Shown: positions 19,567-30,520, numbered from the stretch's first letter. The stretch is 64,000 nt of DNA from Paraburkholderia sprentiae WSM5005 (GCF_001865575.2 NZ_CP017561.2:1984001-2048000); one strand, 5' to 3'. A program made the numbers and translations. Notes: generated by a model not told the origin, from the sequence alone.

Positions 19567-20514
19567 TCAGCGCAAGTCGCTTCGCGGCGGCTCCGCTGCC
19601 GCCTTGCCCTTGTTCACGATCGTCAGCGCCGACGCGATCATCGAACTCATGTTCGACATGTCGCCCGGCACGATCAGTGTCGTGCCCTGCTTTGCGAGGT
19701 TCGAGAACGCGTTCACGTACTGTTCGGCCACCTTCAGATTGACCGCGTCCATGCCGCCGTTCAGCTGGATCGCCGCCGCGATCTTCTGGATCGCCTGCGC
19801 GTTCGCCTCGGCCACGGCCAGAATCGCCGCGGCCTGCCCTTGCGCCTGGTTGATCGCCGCCTGACGCTCGCCCTCGGACTTCTGGATCGCCGCCTCGCGG
19901 CCGCCCGACGCGATATTGATCTGCTCCTGCTTGCGCCCTTCCGATGCCGCGATCAGCGCGCGCTTCTCGCGCTCGGCGGTGATCTGTGCCTGCATCGCGT
20001 GAAGGATCTCCTTTGGCGGCGTCAGATCCTTGATCTCATAGCGCAGCACTTTGACGCCCCAGTTCGCGGCCGCTTCGTCGAGCGCCGACACGATACTGTG
20101 ATTGATGAAATCGCGCTCCTCGAAGGTCCGGTCGAGCTCCAGCTTACCGATGACCGAGCGCAGCGTGGTCTGCGACAGCTGCGTGATCGCGAACACGAAG
20201 TTGCTCGATCCGTACGACGCCTTCATCGGATCGGTGACCTGAAAATACAGCACGCCATCGACCTGAAGCTGTGTGTTATCGCGCGTGATACAGACCTGGC
20301 TCGGCACTTCGAGCGGAATTTCCTTCAGCACGTGCTTGTATGCGATCCGGTCGACGAACGGAAAAGCGAAGCTCAGACCCGGTGTCAGCGTCGCGTGATA
20401 ACGGCCGAGGCGCTCGAGCACCCACGCATGCTGCTGCGGCACGATCTTGACGGTCTGCGCCGCAAGCACGATCACGACGATCAGCAGCACTGCCCCGACG
20501 ATAGTTGAATCCAT
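19567..20514 (-). CDS. SPFH/band 7 (stomatin-like, QmcA-type) membrane protein
   Basis: 315 residues. An N-terminal membrane segment (about 4-20) precedes the SPFH domain (IVPQQHAWVLERLGRYHATLTPGLSFAFPFVDRI...) and a long helical region (ITAEREKRALIAASEGRKQEQINIA...) that drives oligomerisation. Such proteins form inner-membrane microdomain assemblies with NfeD partners in membrane quality control. The ATG at 20514 follows GGAGGGTAGCAAT. The NfeD gene lies 89 bp upstream on the same strand. Confidence 0.93.
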   Translation of the reverse strand: MDSTIVGAVLLIVVIVLAAQTVKIVPQQHAWVLERLGRYHATLTPGLSFAFPFVDRIAYKHVLKEIPLEVPSQVCITRDNTQLQVDGVLYFQVTDPMKASYGSSNFVFAITQLSQTTLRSVIGKLELDRTFEERDFINHSIVSALDEAAANWGVKVLRYEIKDLTPPKEILHAMQAQITAEREKRALIAASEGRKQEQINIASGGREAAIQKSEGERQAAINQAQGQAAAILAVAEANAQAIQKIAAAIQLNGGMDAVNLKVAEQYVNAFSNLAKQGTTLIVPGDMSNMSSMIASALTIVNKGKAAAEPPRSDLR

Positions 20515-20603
20515 ATTGCTACCCTCCGATTCTGATTCGAATATTTGTGCGTATCGATGAGCGCGTGCGACGAACAGCGCGCCCAACGCTCGTATTTCGA
20601 GCG

Positions 20604-21071
20604 TCAGGTCGCGTTCGCGCGGGCTTTCGGCTGCCGGCTCGCGACAACGACCAGGCAACTGCCGCGTAATTCCCTGATCTCGTAGACCTGCGCGTCTTCG
20701 GGTTCGCCCGCGGCCAGCTCGACATCCCATGCCGCGCCACGATAGTTCGCACGTGCCTTGCGCTCCTGCCAGGCCGGCACGTTCACCGTCTGCCCGATAT
20801 CCAGATTGACGTCCGGATTACGCGAAGCCTGCTCGCGCTTGCGGCGGCCAAAGCGCGAGCGCCTGAGCAGCACGACCGCCGCGAGCGCGACCAGCGCCGC
20901 CACCACGAACTGCAGATCAGCCCCAGCGCCGGCAATGCGCGCAAACGCGGCCGCGACGCAGCCCAACGCGATCATCAACAGATAGAAGGTGCCGCTCATC
21001 AGCTCCAGAGCGACAAGCACACCCGCCGCGATCCACCAGAACAATCCACCAGGCGCCACCTCGACCTCCAT
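20604..21071 (-). CDS. NfeD family membrane protein
   Basis: 155 residues, short NfeD form: two or three N-terminal hydrophobic segments (FWWIAAGVLVALELMSGTFYLLMIALGCVAAAF and LQFVVAALVALAAVVLL) and a C-terminal OB-fold (IGQTVNVPAW...YRGAAWDVELA). Partner of the adjacent SPFH protein. The ATG at 21071 (MEVEVAP) was chosen because the upstream frame runs into the ppsA terminator hairpin. Confidence 0.88.
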   Translation of the reverse strand: MEVEVAPGGLFWWIAAGVLVALELMSGTFYLLMIALGCVAAAFARIAGAGADLQFVVAALVALAAVVLLRRSRFGRRKREQASRNPDVNLDIGQTVNVPAWQERKARANYRGAAWDVELAAGEPEDAQVYEIRELRGSCLVVVASRQPKARANAT

Positions 21072-21077
21072 AAAGCA

Positions 21078-21104
21078 AAACACCCCGGATCTACCGGGGT
21101 GTTT
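21078..21104 (-). terminator. ppsA terminator
   Basis: AAACACCCCGG-N5-CCGGGGTGTTT, an 11-bp perfect stem followed on the minus strand by a T-rich stretch, 73 bp past the ppsA stop. It lies just before the nfeD start codon, so nfeD needs its own promoter or readthrough. Confidence 0.8.
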
Positions 21105-21176
21105 ATAGCACGAAGCGCACGTGCATTTAACGCGTGCTGAATGCCGCTTGCACAGCGGCATGCGGCATCTCGCGAG

Positions 21177-23579
21177 TTACTGCTTTGACTTTGCCAACTG
21201 TTGCCACGTATCGATGATCGTGTCGGGGTTCAGCGAAATCGACTTGATGCCTTCGTCCGTCAGCCATTGCGCGAAGTCCGGGTGATCCGACGGCCCCTGG
21301 CCGCAGATACCGACGTACTTGTCCAGGCGCAGGCAGGTTTCGATTGCCCGCTTGAGCATGAACTTGACCGCTGGATCGCGCTCGTCGAAATCGACGGCGA
21401 GCAGCTCCATGCCCGAGTCGCGGTCAAGGCCAAGCGTGAGCTGCGTCAGGTCGTTCGAGCCGATCGAGAAGCCGTCGAAGTACTGCAGGAACTCTTCCGC
21501 GAGGATCGCGTTCGACGGCACTTCGCACATCATGATCAGACGCAGGCCCTTCTCGCCGCGCTTCAGGCCGAACTTGCCGAGCAGCTCGACCACGCGCTCC
21601 GCCTGCTTCAGCGTACGCACGAACGGCACCATGATTTCGACATTGTCGAGGCCCATCTCTTCACGTACCTTCTTCAGCGCGACGCATTCCATCTGGAACG
21701 CCTCGGCGAAGGCTTCCGCGATATAACGCGACGCGCCGCGAAAGCCCAGCATCGGGTTTTCCTCGTCCGGCTCGTAGCGCGAACCGCCGATCAGCTTCTT
21801 GTACTCGTTCGACTTGAAGTCCGACATACGCACGATGACGGGCTTCGGATAGAACGCAGCGGCGATCGTCGCGATGCCTTCGGTCAGCTTGTCGACGTAG
21901 AACGCGCGCGGCGACGCGTGACCGCGCGCGACGCTTTCGACCGCCTTCTTCAGGTCCTGATCGACGTTCGGGTACTCGAGGATCGCCTTCGGGTGCACAC
22001 CGATGTTGTTGTTGATGATGAACTCGAGACGCGCGAGACCGACACCCGCATTCGGCAGCTGCGAGAAGTCGAACGCGAGTTGCGGATTGCCGACGTTCAT
22101 CATGATCTTCACCGGAATCGGCGGCAGTTCGCCGCGCTGCACTTCGGTGACTTCGGTTTCGAGCAGGCCGTCGTAGATCTTCCCTTCGTCGCCTTCCGCG
22201 CACGACACCGTGACGAGCGCGCCGTCCTTCAGCACGTCGGTCGCGTCGCCGCAGCCGACCACGGCCGGCACGCCCAACTCACGCGCGATAATCGCCGCGT
22301 GGCAGGTGCGGCCGCCACGGTTCGTGACGATCGCCGACGCACGCTTCATGACCGGCTCCCAGTTCGGGTCGGTCATGTCCGCGACGAGCACGTCGCCCGG
22401 CTGCACACGATCCATCTCCGACGGATCGTGGATCACGCGCACCGGGCCCGCGCCGATCTTCTGACCGATCGCGCGACCGGTGGCGATCACGTTCGACTGG
22501 CCCTTGAGCTTGAAGCGCTGCTCGGCCTTGCCGCCGCCCTGGCTCTTGACGGTCTCCGGACGCGCCTGCAGGATGAAGATCTTGCCGTCGCGGCCGTCCT
22601 TGCCCCACTCGATGTCCATCGGACGCTGGTAGTGCTTCTCGATGATGACCGCGTACTTCGCGAGCTCGATCACGTCTTCGTCGGTGATCGAGAAGCGGTT
22701 GCGCTGCTCGTGCGCGACGTCGACGGTCTTCACGCGGCCCGGCTCGCCCGGCTTCGTGAACTCCATCTTGATCAGCTTCGAGCCGATCGAGCGGCGGATG
22801 ATCGGGTACTTGCCCTGCGCGAGCGTGGTCTTGAAGACGTAGAACTCGTCCGGATTCACCGCGCCCTGCACGACGGTCTCGCCGAGGCCATAGCTCGACG
22901 TGATGAAGACGGCGTCCTTGAAGCCCGATTCGGTATCGAGCGTAAACATCACGCCCGCGGCGCCGACGTCCGAGCGCACCATGCGCTGCACGCCCGCCGA
23001 CAATGCGACTTCAGCATGCGTGAAGCCCTTGTGGACGCGATAGGAGATCGCCCGGTCGTTGTACAGCGACGCGAACACGTGTTTCATGCGATCGAGCACG
23101 TCGTCGATGCCGACAACGTTCAGGTAGCTTTCCTGCTGACCGGCAAACGATGCGTCCGGCAGGTCTTCCGCGGTCGCGGACGAACGCACGGCAAACGACA
23201 GTTCCGCGGGGGAGCTGTTTTGCAGCGTGTCGAACCCCGCGCGAATGTCAGCCTCGAGCTGCGGCTGCAGCGGTGCGTCGACGATCCATTGACGGATCTC
23301 CTTGCCCGCTTCGGCGAGCGCCTTGACGTCGTCGACATCGAGCGTCTCGAGGCGTTTGGCGATGCGTTCGGTCAGGTTGTTGTGCTGCAGGAAGTCACGG
23401 AACGCGAGCGCGGTGGTCGCGAAGCCAGTCGGCACGCGCACGCCGGCTTCGGCGAGCTGGCTGATCATCTCGCCCAGCGACGCGTTCTTGCCGCCGACGA
23501 TCTCCACGTCGGTCATCCGCAACTGCTCGAACGGAACTACATACGCCTTGTCCTTTGCGACGGTAACTGCGTTAGTCAT
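21177..23579 (-). CDS. ppsA: Phosphoenolpyruvate synthase
   Basis: Makes PEP from pyruvate and ATP during gluconeogenic growth. 800 residues, full length: ATP-grasp N-terminal domain ([32 protein letters not shown]), phosphohistidine domain with His427 in [10 protein letters not shown], and a PEP-binding TIM barrel ([18 protein letters not shown]). The ATG at 23579 follows TTAGGGGCTTGT. Divergent from ppsR, whose product inactivates and reactivates PpsA by phosphorylation. A mirrored 20-bp motif lies between the two. Confidence 0.98.
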   Translation of the reverse strand: MTNAVTVAKDKAYVVPFEQLRMTDVEIVGGKNASLGEMISQLAEAGVRVPTGFATTALAFRDFLQHNNLTERIAKRLETLDVDDVKALAEAGKEIRQWIVDAPLQPQLEADIRAGFDTLQNSSPAELSFAVRSSATAEDLPDASFAGQQESYLNVVGIDDVLDRMKHVFASLYNDRAISYRVHKGFTHAEVALSAGVQRMVRSDVGAAGVMFTLDTESGFKDAVFITSSYGLGETVVQGAVNPDEFYVFKTTLAQGKYPIIRRSIGSKLIKMEFTKPGEPGRVKTVDVAHEQRNRFSITDEDVIELAKYAVIIEKHYQRPMDIEWGKDGRDGKIFILQARPETVKSQGGGKAEQRFKLKGQSNVIATGRAIGQKIGAGPVRVIHDPSEMDRVQPGDVLVADMTDPNWEPVMKRASAIVTNRGGRTCHAAIIARELGVPAVVGCGDATDVLKDGALVTVSCAEGDEGKIYDGLLETEVTEVQRGELPPIPVKIMMNVGNPQLAFDFSQLPNAGVGLARLEFIINNNIGVHPKAILEYPNVDQDLKKAVESVARGHASPRAFYVDKLTEGIATIAAAFYPKPVIVRMSDFKSNEYKKLIGGSRYEPDEENPMLGFRGASRYIAEAFAEAFQMECVALKKVREEMGLDNVEIMVPFVRTLKQAERVVELLGKFGLKRGEKGLRLIMMCEVPSNAILAEEFLQYFDGFSIGSNDLTQLTLGLDRDSGMELLAVDFDERDPAVKFMLKRAIETCLRLDKYVGICGQGPSDHPDFAQWLTDEGIKSISLNPDTIIDTWQQLAKSKQ

Positions 23580-23668
23580 ACAAGCCCCTAAGTGTGAAAG
23601 AAATTCACGGCTGTGCAAGTGGGCTTGAACACGGGCAGCCCATTGGAAGCTCGACCCCGTGTCTTGCA

Positions 23669-23886
23669 CAACCTGTTAGATAAGCAATCGCCGAGACGGC
23701 GGAGATACGATGCATGAGCGCGCCGGCCGCCTGGTAGGACGCTGACCGCGCGAAAGAACGCGATTGAGCGGACTTATCGCTCGATCTCTTGCGTTCAACG
23801 CATATGCGTTCCGGTAACGTGACGTTGAACGACCGTTCGCGGCAAGTTAGCGGCCAATCGCCTGCAATTGCTTATCCAACAGGTTG
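23669..23886. repeat. 20-bp inverted motif facing ppsA and ppsR
   Basis: Minus strand 23688-23669 reads ATTGCTTATCTAACAGGTTG; plus strand 23867-23886 reads ATTGCTTATCCAACAGGTTG, one mismatch in 20. Each copy points toward its own gene. The plus copy is followed by TATTCT at a 17-bp spacing from TTGCTT, a weak promoter candidate for ppsR. Confidence 0.75.
23797..23810. promoter_or_regulatory. 14-bp perfect palindrome in ppsA/ppsR region
   Basis: AACGCATATGCGTT, between the two arms of the 20-bp motif and overlapping the left arm of a 9-bp inverted repeat. Candidate operator. Confidence 0.4.
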
Positions 23887-24112
23887 CCGCTATTCTACCG
23901 TGCCGACTCCTCAAATGTGGCAGTCGGTCGAGAAATGCGCGTCGAATCGCGCGCCGACCGAGCCGGTGGGCTTTGGCAACGCCGGCCGCCCGGGCGAGAA
24001 CGTGGCCCGACGCTGCCGTCTCCGGCCAACCGCCGCCGCGCGGTTCGATTCGAGCGCGTTTTTGCGCTCGCGCTTTCCGGCTCATTTGTCTTTCACGTTT
24101 ACAGCCCCACTG

Positions 24113-24928
24113 ATGCCGCCCACCGTATTCATCGTCTCAGACGGTACCGGGATTACTGCCGAAACCTTCGCGCATTCGATCCTCTCCCAGTTCGACCAGA
24201 AATTCCGCCTGGTCCGCGTGCCTTTCGTCGACTCGACCGAGAAGGCCTATGCAACGCTCGAAAAGATCAATGAAGCGGTCGTGCAGGACGGCCGTCGTCC
24301 GATCGTATTCACCACGCTCGTCGATAGCGCGTCGAATCAGATCGTAAAGGATTCGAACGCGCTCGTGCTCGACATGTTCCAGACCTTCGTCGAGCCGCTC
24401 GAGCAGGAACTGGAACTGAAGTCGAGCCACGCGATGGGCCGGGGACACCAGAACGCGGACACCGAGGAGTACAAGAACCGGATCGAGGCGATCAATTTCT
24501 CGCTCGCGCACGACGACGGTCAATCGAACCGCAATCTCGCCGACGCCGACGTGATCCTCGTCGGCGTGTCGCGCAGCGGCAAGACGCCGACAAGCCTTTA
24601 TCTGGCGATGCAGTACGGTGTGAAAGCAGCGAACTATCCGCTGATTCCCGAAGATTTCGAACGCGGCAAGCTGCCGACGCCACTGCTCGAGCATCGGCAG
24701 AAGATGTTCGGGTTGTCGATCGATCCGCAGCGGCTGTCGGAAATCCGCAACGAGCGGCGGCCGGGCAGCAAGTATGCCGCGCTGGAAAACTGCCGCTACG
24801 AGATCAACGAAGCCGAAGCGATGATGCGGCGCGAGGGGATCAAGTGGCTGTCGTCGACGCACAAGTCGATCGAGGAGATTGCGACGACGATCCTGCAGGA
24901 AATCAAGCTGGATCGGTCGTCGTATTGA
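24113..24928 (+). CDS. ppsR: PEP synthase regulatory kinase/phosphorylase (DUF299)
   Basis: Bifunctional regulator that phosphorylates PpsA on a threonine (ADP-dependent) and removes that phosphate by phosphorolysis. 271 residues. Family signatures: N-terminal [17 protein letters not shown] and P-loop GVSRSGKT at 151-158, then NYPLIPEDF. The ATG at 24113 ([13 protein letters not shown]) is set by homology; the frame is open upstream but unlike any protein. Divergent from its target ppsA. Confidence 0.95.
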   Translation: MPPTVFIVSDGTGITAETFAHSILSQFDQKFRLVRVPFVDSTEKAYATLEKINEAVVQDGRRPIVFTTLVDSASNQIVKDSNALVLDMFQTFVEPLEQELELKSSHAMGRGHQNADTEEYKNRIEAINFSLAHDDGQSNRNLADADVILVGVSRSGKTPTSLYLAMQYGVKAANYPLIPEDFERGKLPTPLLEHRQKMFGLSIDPQRLSEIRNERRPGSKYAALENCRYEINEAEAMMRREGIKWLSSTHKSIEEIATTILQEIKLDRSSY

Positions 24929-24986
24929 GGGACAGCCGAGCAGGCGTCGCGTTGCCTGATCAGGGCACAGCCGAGGCGACCCGCGT

Positions 24987-25775
24987 TTAGTTTTTACGCC
25001 CGCGTTGCTGCCGGCACTGCTCGAACACGCAGACCGCCGCCGCGGCCGCCACGTTCAGCGACTCCATGCCGCCCGGCTGCGGGATCGTCACGCGCAACGA
25101 CACGGCCTCGCGCCATGCCTGCGACACGCCCGCCCCTTCATTGCCGAACACCCACGCGAGCGGCCTGTTCAGGTCGCAGTCATAGATCGCTTCGGCGCCG
25201 TGCGAATCGGTAATCACCACCGGCACCGCGAGGCGCTCGATCAGCGCATCCGCTTCGACGTCCTCATGAATTTGCAACAGGAAGTGCGCGCCCATCCCGG
25301 AGCGCAGCACCTTCGACGACCACGCGTACGCGGTGCCCCGCGCGCAGAACACGTGCTCGATACCCCCCGCGGCCGCGCTGCGCAGAATCGAACCCACGTT
25401 GCCCGCGTCCTGTACGCCGTCGAGCACGAGACAGTTTTGCTCGACGCGCCCGGGCAGCGGCGCATCGAGCTTCTCGACGAGCAGCACCATCCCGACCCCA
25501 TGCACGACATTCGACAACTGCCCGAACAACGCATCCGGCAGCGTCACGAGCCGATGCTCGTCGATGCGCGACACGATCGCTTGCGCTTCGTCGTGGTTCA
25601 GCGCGCCGTCGGTAACGACGCATAGCTCCGGCTGACCGGCGACGTCGAGATACGTGCTCGCGAGATGAAAGCCTTCGAGCAGCGCATGGCCGCTGCGGCG
25701 CTGTTGATGCGTCGAGCCGGCCAGTGCCTTCAGGCGCTTGTAGAGCGGATTGTCCCGCGAGGTAATGGCTTTCAC
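24987..25775 (-). CDS. SpoU/TrmH family RNA 2'-O-ribose methyltransferase
   Basis: 262 residues. Short N-terminal substrate-binding domain (GHALLEGFHLASTYL) then the SPOUT trefoil-knot domain with motif 1 DGVQDAGNVGSILRSA, motif 2 VFGNEGAGVS and motif 3 IPQPGGMESLNVAAAAAV. Uses SAM to methylate a ribose in rRNA or tRNA; the exact target (RlmB-like or TsnR-like) is not decidable by eye. Last gene of the minus-strand envelope block, 102 bp after rnhB, convergent with ppsR. Confidence 0.9.
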   Translation of the reverse strand: MKAITSRDNPLYKRLKALAGSTHQQRRSGHALLEGFHLASTYLDVAGQPELCVVTDGALNHDEAQAIVSRIDEHRLVTLPDALFGQLSNVVHGVGMVLLVEKLDAPLPGRVEQNCLVLDGVQDAGNVGSILRSAAAGGIEHVFCARGTAYAWSSKVLRSGMGAHFLLQIHEDVEADALIERLAVPVVITDSHGAEAIYDCDLNRPLAWVFGNEGAGVSQAWREAVSLRVTIPQPGGMESLNVAAAAAVCVFEQCRQQRGRKN

Positions 25776-25802
25776 AGGCAGCGAAGGCGGTGGAAGGGGA
25801 AG

Positions 25803-25835
25803 GAATCAGCGGCGAATCAACGGCAAATCAACGGC
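25803..25835. repeat. Three 11-bp tandem repeats upstream of the SpoU gene
   Basis: GAATCAGCGGC, GAATCAACGGC, AAATCAACGGC in direct succession in the 102-bp gap between rnhB and the methyltransferase gene. Meaning unknown. Confidence 0.5.
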
Positions 25836-25877
25836 ACGCAAACACGGACCGCACTAGAGCCGCGCCGATGTGGTCGC

Positions 25878-26627
25878 TCACGCGAGGCCGGCTTCGCCAA
25901 ACGCATCGCCGTCGAGCAGCAGCGCGTCGGCCGCGATGACGGCATCCGCCCCCGGTAACGGCACGCCTGTGCCGAACCGCAGATGCGCTTCGCGCACCGG
26001 CGCGAACGAGCGCCGATGATGCTCGCACGGCCCATGCTCGCGCAGCGCCGCGAGATGCTGCGGCGTGCCGTAACCGGCATGCGCGTCGAAACCGTACATC
26101 GGATACGTCTGGTGCAGTTCGAGCAGCATGCGGTCGCGCGTGACCTTCGCGAGAATCGACGCCGCCGAAATGCACTTCACCAGCGCGTCGCCGCTGATCA
26201 CCGCCTCGCTACGGATACTGAGCGTCGGGCAACGATTGCCGTCGATCTTCACGAGCGTCGGCACGACCGACAGGCCCTCGACCGCACGCTTCATCGCCAG
26301 CATGGTGGCGTGCAGGATGTTCAGCGAATCGATTTCCTCGACCGTTGCCGACGCGATGCAGTACGCGAGCGCACGCTCGACGATCTTGTCGTACAGCGCT
26401 TCACGCTTGAGTGCGCTCAGCACCTTGGAATCGTCGAGGCCGCGGATCATCGGTTTGGCCGGATTGAAAATCACCGCCGCCGCGACGACCGGACCGGCCA
26501 GCGGCCCGCGCCCTGCTTCGTCGACGCCGCAGACGATGTCGTCCGCGCTCTCGAAGCTCAGGCCGGCCTGCGCCACCACCCGAACGGCGGCCGCGCTCTT
26601 GCGGCCAGGCGCGCGCACGACGGTCAT
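25878..26627 (-). CDS. rnhB: Ribonuclease HII
   Basis: Cleaves the RNA strand of RNA-DNA hybrids and single ribonucleotides in DNA. 249 residues. Active-site Asp36 and Glu37 in [13 protein letters not shown], a further acidic site in VKIDGNRCP, and [12 protein letters not shown]. There is about 25 residues of N-terminal extension before the fold, and a C-terminal tail of about 40. Its ATG overlaps the lpxB stop as ATGA, the usual lpxB-rnhB coupling. Confidence 0.96.
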   Translation of the reverse strand: MTVVRAPGRKSAAAVRVVAQAGLSFESADDIVCGVDEAGRGPLAGPVVAAAVIFNPAKPMIRGLDDSKVLSALKREALYDKIVERALAYCIASATVEEIDSLNILHATMLAMKRAVEGLSVVPTLVKIDGNRCPTLSIRSEAVISGDALVKCISAASILAKVTRDRMLLELHQTYPMYGFDAHAGYGTPQHLAALREHGPCEHHRRSFAPVREAHLRFGTGVPLPGADAVIAADALLLDGDAFGEAGLA

Positions 26628-27793
26628 GGCCGCCCCGCCCGCTGCTCGACGACGCTTGCCACGACTTCGGCGGCGCGCTGCGCGGTGTTCTGCTTCAGCA
26701 CGTGATGCATCTCCGTGAAAATTTCCCTCAGCGTGCGCCGGTTCGTTTCGTCGCGCAACTGTTTCAGCGTCGCCTCCGCGAGCGCCTGCGGCGTCGCGAA
26801 GTGCTGAAGGATTTCCGGCACCACGAAGCGCCCGGCGAGGATGTTCGGCAGGCCAACGTACGGCAGATAGCCCTGGCGGCGCATGATCTGGCCGGTCAGC
26901 CAGGGCACCTTGTACGAAATCACCATCGGCTTTTTCAGCAGCGCGGCTTCGAGCGTGACGGTGCCGCTCTTCACCAGGATCGCGTCGGCGGCGGTCATCG
27001 CGAGTTGCGACTGGCCGTCGGTGATCGTCAGCGCGAGACCCGGATGCGCATCGACGAGCGGCTGCAGCAACGCGCGCAAAGCGGGCGTTGCTGCCGGCAT
27101 CACGAAGTGCACGCTGGGCTCCTGGTGCTGCATCATCTCCATCGCGGCGAAGAACGTCGGGCCGATCAGATCAATTTCGGAGCGCCGGCTGCCCGGCAAC
27201 ACCGCGATCACCGGCCCGCTTTGCGCGAGACCGAGCGCTCGGCGCGCGCCGAGCGTGTCGGGTTCGAGCGGAATCTGATCGGCCAGCGGATGCCCGACGT
27301 ACGACGCCGCGACACCCGCCTTTTCGAGCAACGCGGTTTCGAACGGGAATACGCATAGCATGTGGTCGACCGCCTTGGCGATCTTCTTGATGCGCCCGCC
27401 GCGCCATGCCCAGATGGACGGGCAGACGAAGTGTACGGTCGGAATGCCGGCGTCGCGCAACGCATGCTCGAGTCCGAAATTGAAGTCGGGCGCGTCGACG
27501 CCGACGAACACGGACGGCGGCTCGGCGAGCAGTTGACGCTTCAGCTCGTTACGGATACCAAGGATTTCAGGGATGTGGCGCAGTGCCTCGACATAGCCGC
27601 GCACCGCCAGCTTATCCATCGGCCAATGGGCGTCGAAGCCCGCGGCGACCATGCGCGGACCACCGATGCCGTAGTACTGCGTGGCGGCCGGCAACCGGCT
27701 GGAGAGGCCGTCGAGCAGCGAAGCGGCGAGCAGGTCGCCGGACGGCTCGCCGGCCACCATCGCGACGCGCAGCGGACTGGGTTGCAACGTCAT
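26624..27793 (-). CDS. lpxB: Lipid-A-disaccharide synthase
   Basis: Membrane-associated glycosyltransferase (family 19) that joins UDP-diacylglucosamine and lipid X. 389 residues. Conserved segments: [18 protein letters not shown] at the N-terminus, [23 protein letters not shown], and [24 protein letters not shown]. It starts 3 bp after the lpxA stop codon and overlaps rnhB. Confidence 0.97.
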   Translation of the reverse strand: MTLQPSPLRVAMVAGEPSGDLLAASLLDGLSSRLPAATQYYGIGGPRMVAAGFDAHWPMDKLAVRGYVEALRHIPEILGIRNELKRQLLAEPPSVFVGVDAPDFNFGLEHALRDAGIPTVHFVCPSIWAWRGGRIKKIAKAVDHMLCVFPFETALLEKAGVAASYVGHPLADQIPLEPDTLGARRALGLAQSGPVIAVLPGSRRSEIDLIGPTFFAAMEMMQHQEPSVHFVMPAATPALRALLQPLVDAHPGLALTITDGQSQLAMTAADAILVKSGTVTLEAALLKKPMVISYKVPWLTGQIMRRQGYLPYVGLPNILAGRFVVPEILQHFATPQALAEATLKQLRDETNRRTLREIFTEMHHVLKQNTAQRAAEVVASVVEQRAGRP

Positions 27794-27796
27794 CGG

Positions 27797-28585
27797 TTAG
27801 CGGATGATGCCGCGCTGCGACGCTTCGACGAACGCGAGCAGCGTCTGCACCGGCGCGTCGCCGTCACCGCCGGCCGAACCCAGTTCCTTCAATTGCACTT
27901 TCGCTTCTTCGAGCGACAGGCCGTTCTTGTACAGCACGCGATACGCGGTGCGCAGCACCGAGATCGCGTCCGCCGAGAAGCCGCGGCGGCGCAGCCCTTC
28001 GACGTTGATGCCATGCGGCTCCGCCTTGTTGCCCGCGGCGATCACGTAGGGCGGCACGTCCTGCACGAGCGCCGACGCGCCGCCGAGCATCGAATGCGCG
28101 CCGATGCGCACGAACTGGTGCACGCCCGACATGCCGCCGATGATCGCGTGGTCGCCGATCGTCACGTGGCCGGCCATCTGCGCGTTGCTCGACAGGATCA
28201 CGTTGCTGCCGACGTGGCAGTCGTGACCGATGTGCACGTAGGCCATGATCCAGTTGTCGTCACCGAGCGTGGTGACGCCCGCGTCCTGCACCGTGCCGGT
28301 GTGGATCGTCGTGAACTCGCGAATCATGTTGCGGTTGCCGATCACGAGCCGGGTCGGCTCGTCCTTGTACTTCATGTCCTGCGGACGGCCGCCGACCGAT
28401 GCGTAATGGCCGATGCGGTTGTCTTCGCCGATCGTGGTATAGCCTTCGATTACGCTGTGCGAGCCGATCGTGGTGCGCGCACCGATCGTCACGTGTGCGC
28501 CGATCACGGCATAGGGCCCGACTTCGACGGATTCGTCGAGCTGCGCGCCCGCTTCGATGATCGCAGTGGGATGGATCCTGCTCAT
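27797..28585 (-). CDS. lpxA: UDP-N-acetylglucosamine acyltransferase
   Basis: First lipid A enzyme, transfers a 3-hydroxyacyl chain to UDP-GlcNAc. 262 residues: left-handed beta-helix from hexapeptide repeats ([26 protein letters not shown]...), catalytic histidine in the [10 protein letters not shown] region, and a C-terminal helical cap. ATG at 28585 (MSRIHPTAI) preceded by AGAAGCGAGGACGC. Between fabZ and lpxB in the usual order. Confidence 0.97.
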   Translation of the reverse strand: MSRIHPTAIIEAGAQLDESVEVGPYAVIGAHVTIGARTTIGSHSVIEGYTTIGEDNRIGHYASVGGRPQDMKYKDEPTRLVIGNRNMIREFTTIHTGTVQDAGVTTLGDDNWIMAYVHIGHDCHVGSNVILSSNAQMAGHVTIGDHAIIGGMSGVHQFVRIGAHSMLGGASALVQDVPPYVIAAGNKAEPHGINVEGLRRRGFSADAISVLRTAYRVLYKNGLSLEEAKVQLKELGSAGGDGDAPVQTLLAFVEASQRGIIR

Positions 28586-28680
28586 GCGTCCTCGCTTCTG
28601 ATTCTGTTGCGTTGTCTGGATGGACTTGCCGCCGGGCCGACCGCGCGCGTACCGTGCCGCGACCTGCCCTGACGCCGGCT

Positions 28681-29145
28681 TTACGCGTCTGTGTCCGTGT
28701 GGCGCACTGCGCACATCAGATCGGCTTCCGCCGCGACGACACCATCCACTTCGGCGCGCGCCTTGAACTTCCAGATGCCGCGCATATGACGCTCGAACGT
28801 GCAGTTCAGCATCAGCTGATCGCCCGGCTCCACCACGCGCTTGAAGCGCGCGTTGTCGATGCCGACGAACAGATACAGCGTGTTCGACGGATCGCTCGGC
28901 TCTTCCGAGAACGTCAGCAGCGCCGCGGTCTGCGCGAGTGCTTCGAGGATCAGCACGCCTGGCATCACCGGCCGCGTCGGGAAATGTCCCTGAAAATACG
29001 GCTCATTGATCGACACGTTCTTCAACGCTTTGATGCTCTTGTGCGGTTCGAGTTCGAGCACCCGGTCGACCAGCAGGATCGGATAACGATGCGGCAGCAG
29101 CGTGAGAATCTTATGAATGTCGAGATTGATTTTTTCGGTGCTCAT
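28681..29145 (-). CDS. fabZ: 3-hydroxyacyl-[ACP] dehydratase
   Basis: Hot-dog fold dehydratase of fatty acid synthesis; competes with LpxA/LpxD for 3-hydroxyacyl-ACP. 154 residues. Catalytic His54 ([11 protein letters not shown]) and Glu68 (LILEAL). ATG at 29145 ([14 protein letters not shown]). The gap to lpxD is 185 bp and holds no gene. Confidence 0.97.
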   Translation of the reverse strand: MSTEKINLDIHKILTLLPHRYPILLVDRVLELEPHKSIKALKNVSINEPYFQGHFPTRPVMPGVLILEALAQTAALLTFSEEPSDPSNTLYLFVGIDNARFKRVVEPGDQLMLNCTFERHMRGIWKFKARAEVDGVVAAEADLMCAVRHTDTDA

Positions 29146-29330
29146 GGTGTTTCTGCTCACGCATTGACTGCGCGATGATGACTGCGGATGCTGGTGCAGG
29201 TAGGTTGAAAACGCGCGCAACCGGCGCCTCTGATGACCGTTGGCCGTGCCACCCGGTCACAGCCACCGGCTTTGCTTCATGATGCTCGGCCACTATTTTA
29301 CGCGGTGCCGGTGGGCCGCCGGGATAACTG

Positions 29331-30446
29331 TCAGATCTTGTTGCCTGCGGGTTGACCCGCGGCGTCATCGACGGCATGGCTGCCGGCCTTGTCGGCCGTG
29401 GCGTTCTCCAGCGCCTTGATGCGATCGCGAAGCTTGTCGATATTGCGCAGCAGCGCGGCGCTTTTATTCCAGTCCGCGTGGTTCACGGCCGGGAACGCAC
29501 TCGTGTACATGCCGGGCTTGAGTAGCGACTTCGACACGCCCGACTTCGCGGTGACGATCACGTAATCGCCAAGCGTGACGTGTCCGGCAATGCCGACCGC
29601 ACCGCCGATCATGCAATGACGGCCGATCGTCGTGCTGCCCGCGATACCCGCGCAGCCCGCGATCACCGTGTACGCGCCGACCTTGCAGTTATGGCCGATC
29701 TGCACGAGGTTGTCGATCTTCACGCACTCCTCGATGATCGTGTCGGCCATCGCGCCGCGGTCGATCGTGGTGTTCGCGCCGATCTCGACATCGTTTGCGA
29801 TCGACACGCCGCCGACCTGCGGAATCTTGACCCAGCTGCCGGTGCGCGCGTCGCCTTCGCCGACGAAGTCGGGCGCGAAGCCGAAGCCGTCCGAGCCGAT
29901 CACCGCGCCCGCGTGCACGATCACCCGCTCGCCGAGCTTGCAGCCGTGGTACACGGTCACGTTCGGATACAGATGCGAATTCGCGCCGACGCGCGTGCCG
30001 CGGCCGATGACGACGTTGGCGTCGAGCCGCGCGTGCTCGCCGATCACAGCACCCGCTTCGACGCTGACACGCGGACCGATTACCGCGCTTGCGGCGACCT
30101 GCGCGGAAGGATCGATGGTTGCGCTGGGATGCACGCCGGGCAACGCCTTCGGCGCGGCGAGCTCGATGAAGGTTTGCGCGATGCGCGCAAAGTAAGCATA
30201 GGGATTCGGCGTGACGATGAAGTTTCGACCTTCGCGCGAGGCGAGCTTCGCGAGGTCGCCGGCATTGATCAGCACCGCGCCGGCGCGGGTGGTTTCGACC
30301 TGCGACAGGTACTTCGGATTGGCGAGGAACGCCAACTGGTCCGGGCCCGCCTGGTCGAGCGGCGCGAGACTGCTCACGCGCTGCGACCGGTTACCGACTA
30401 CCTCACCGCCGAACCGCTGTACGATGTCCTCGAGCGAAAATGCCAT
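29331..30446 (-). CDS. lpxD: UDP-3-O-(3-hydroxymyristoyl)glucosamine N-acyltransferase
   Basis: Adds the second, N-linked acyl chain in lipid A synthesis. 371 residues: N-terminal UDP-binding domain ([17 protein letters not shown]...LAFLANPKY), central hexapeptide beta-helix, C-terminal helix ([17 protein letters not shown]). The ATG at 30446 (MAFSLED) follows TTGGAGACAGGATAGGC. It starts 74 bp after the skp stop. Confidence 0.97.
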   Translation of the reverse strand: MAFSLEDIVQRFGGEVVGNRSQRVSSLAPLDQAGPDQLAFLANPKYLSQVETTRAGAVLINAGDLAKLASREGRNFIVTPNPYAYFARIAQTFIELAAPKALPGVHPSATIDPSAQVAASAVIGPRVSVEAGAVIGEHARLDANVVIGRGTRVGANSHLYPNVTVYHGCKLGERVIVHAGAVIGSDGFGFAPDFVGEGDARTGSWVKIPQVGGVSIANDVEIGANTTIDRGAMADTIIEECVKIDNLVQIGHNCKVGAYTVIAGCAGIAGSTTIGRHCMIGGAVGIAGHVTLGDYVIVTAKSGVSKSLLKPGMYTSAFPAVNHADWNKSAALLRNIDKLRDRIKALENATADKAGSHAVDDAAGQPAGNKI

Positions 30447-30520
30447 GCCTATCCTGTCTCCAACCTGTTCAATCAATGCGAGGGCGCGCCGACGCGCGCC
30501 GGGCGACCCGTGCGGCGCCC

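Larger units (their letters stand above)
23580..24112. other. ppsA/ppsR divergent intergenic region
   Basis: 533 bp without a convincing gene. It contains mirrored 20-bp motifs at 23669-23688 and 23867-23886, a 14-bp palindrome at 23797-23810, and a 9-bp inverted repeat CGTTCAACG (23792-23800) / CGTTGAACG (23823-23831). Presumed regulatory region for both genes. Confidence 0.55.

Noticed and set aside
21201..23591. A 796-codon plus-strand open frame opposite ppsA
   Set aside because: It is the exact antisense of ppsA, Arg/Asp/His/Leu-rich with no known domain; long antisense frames are expected in GC-rich genes.
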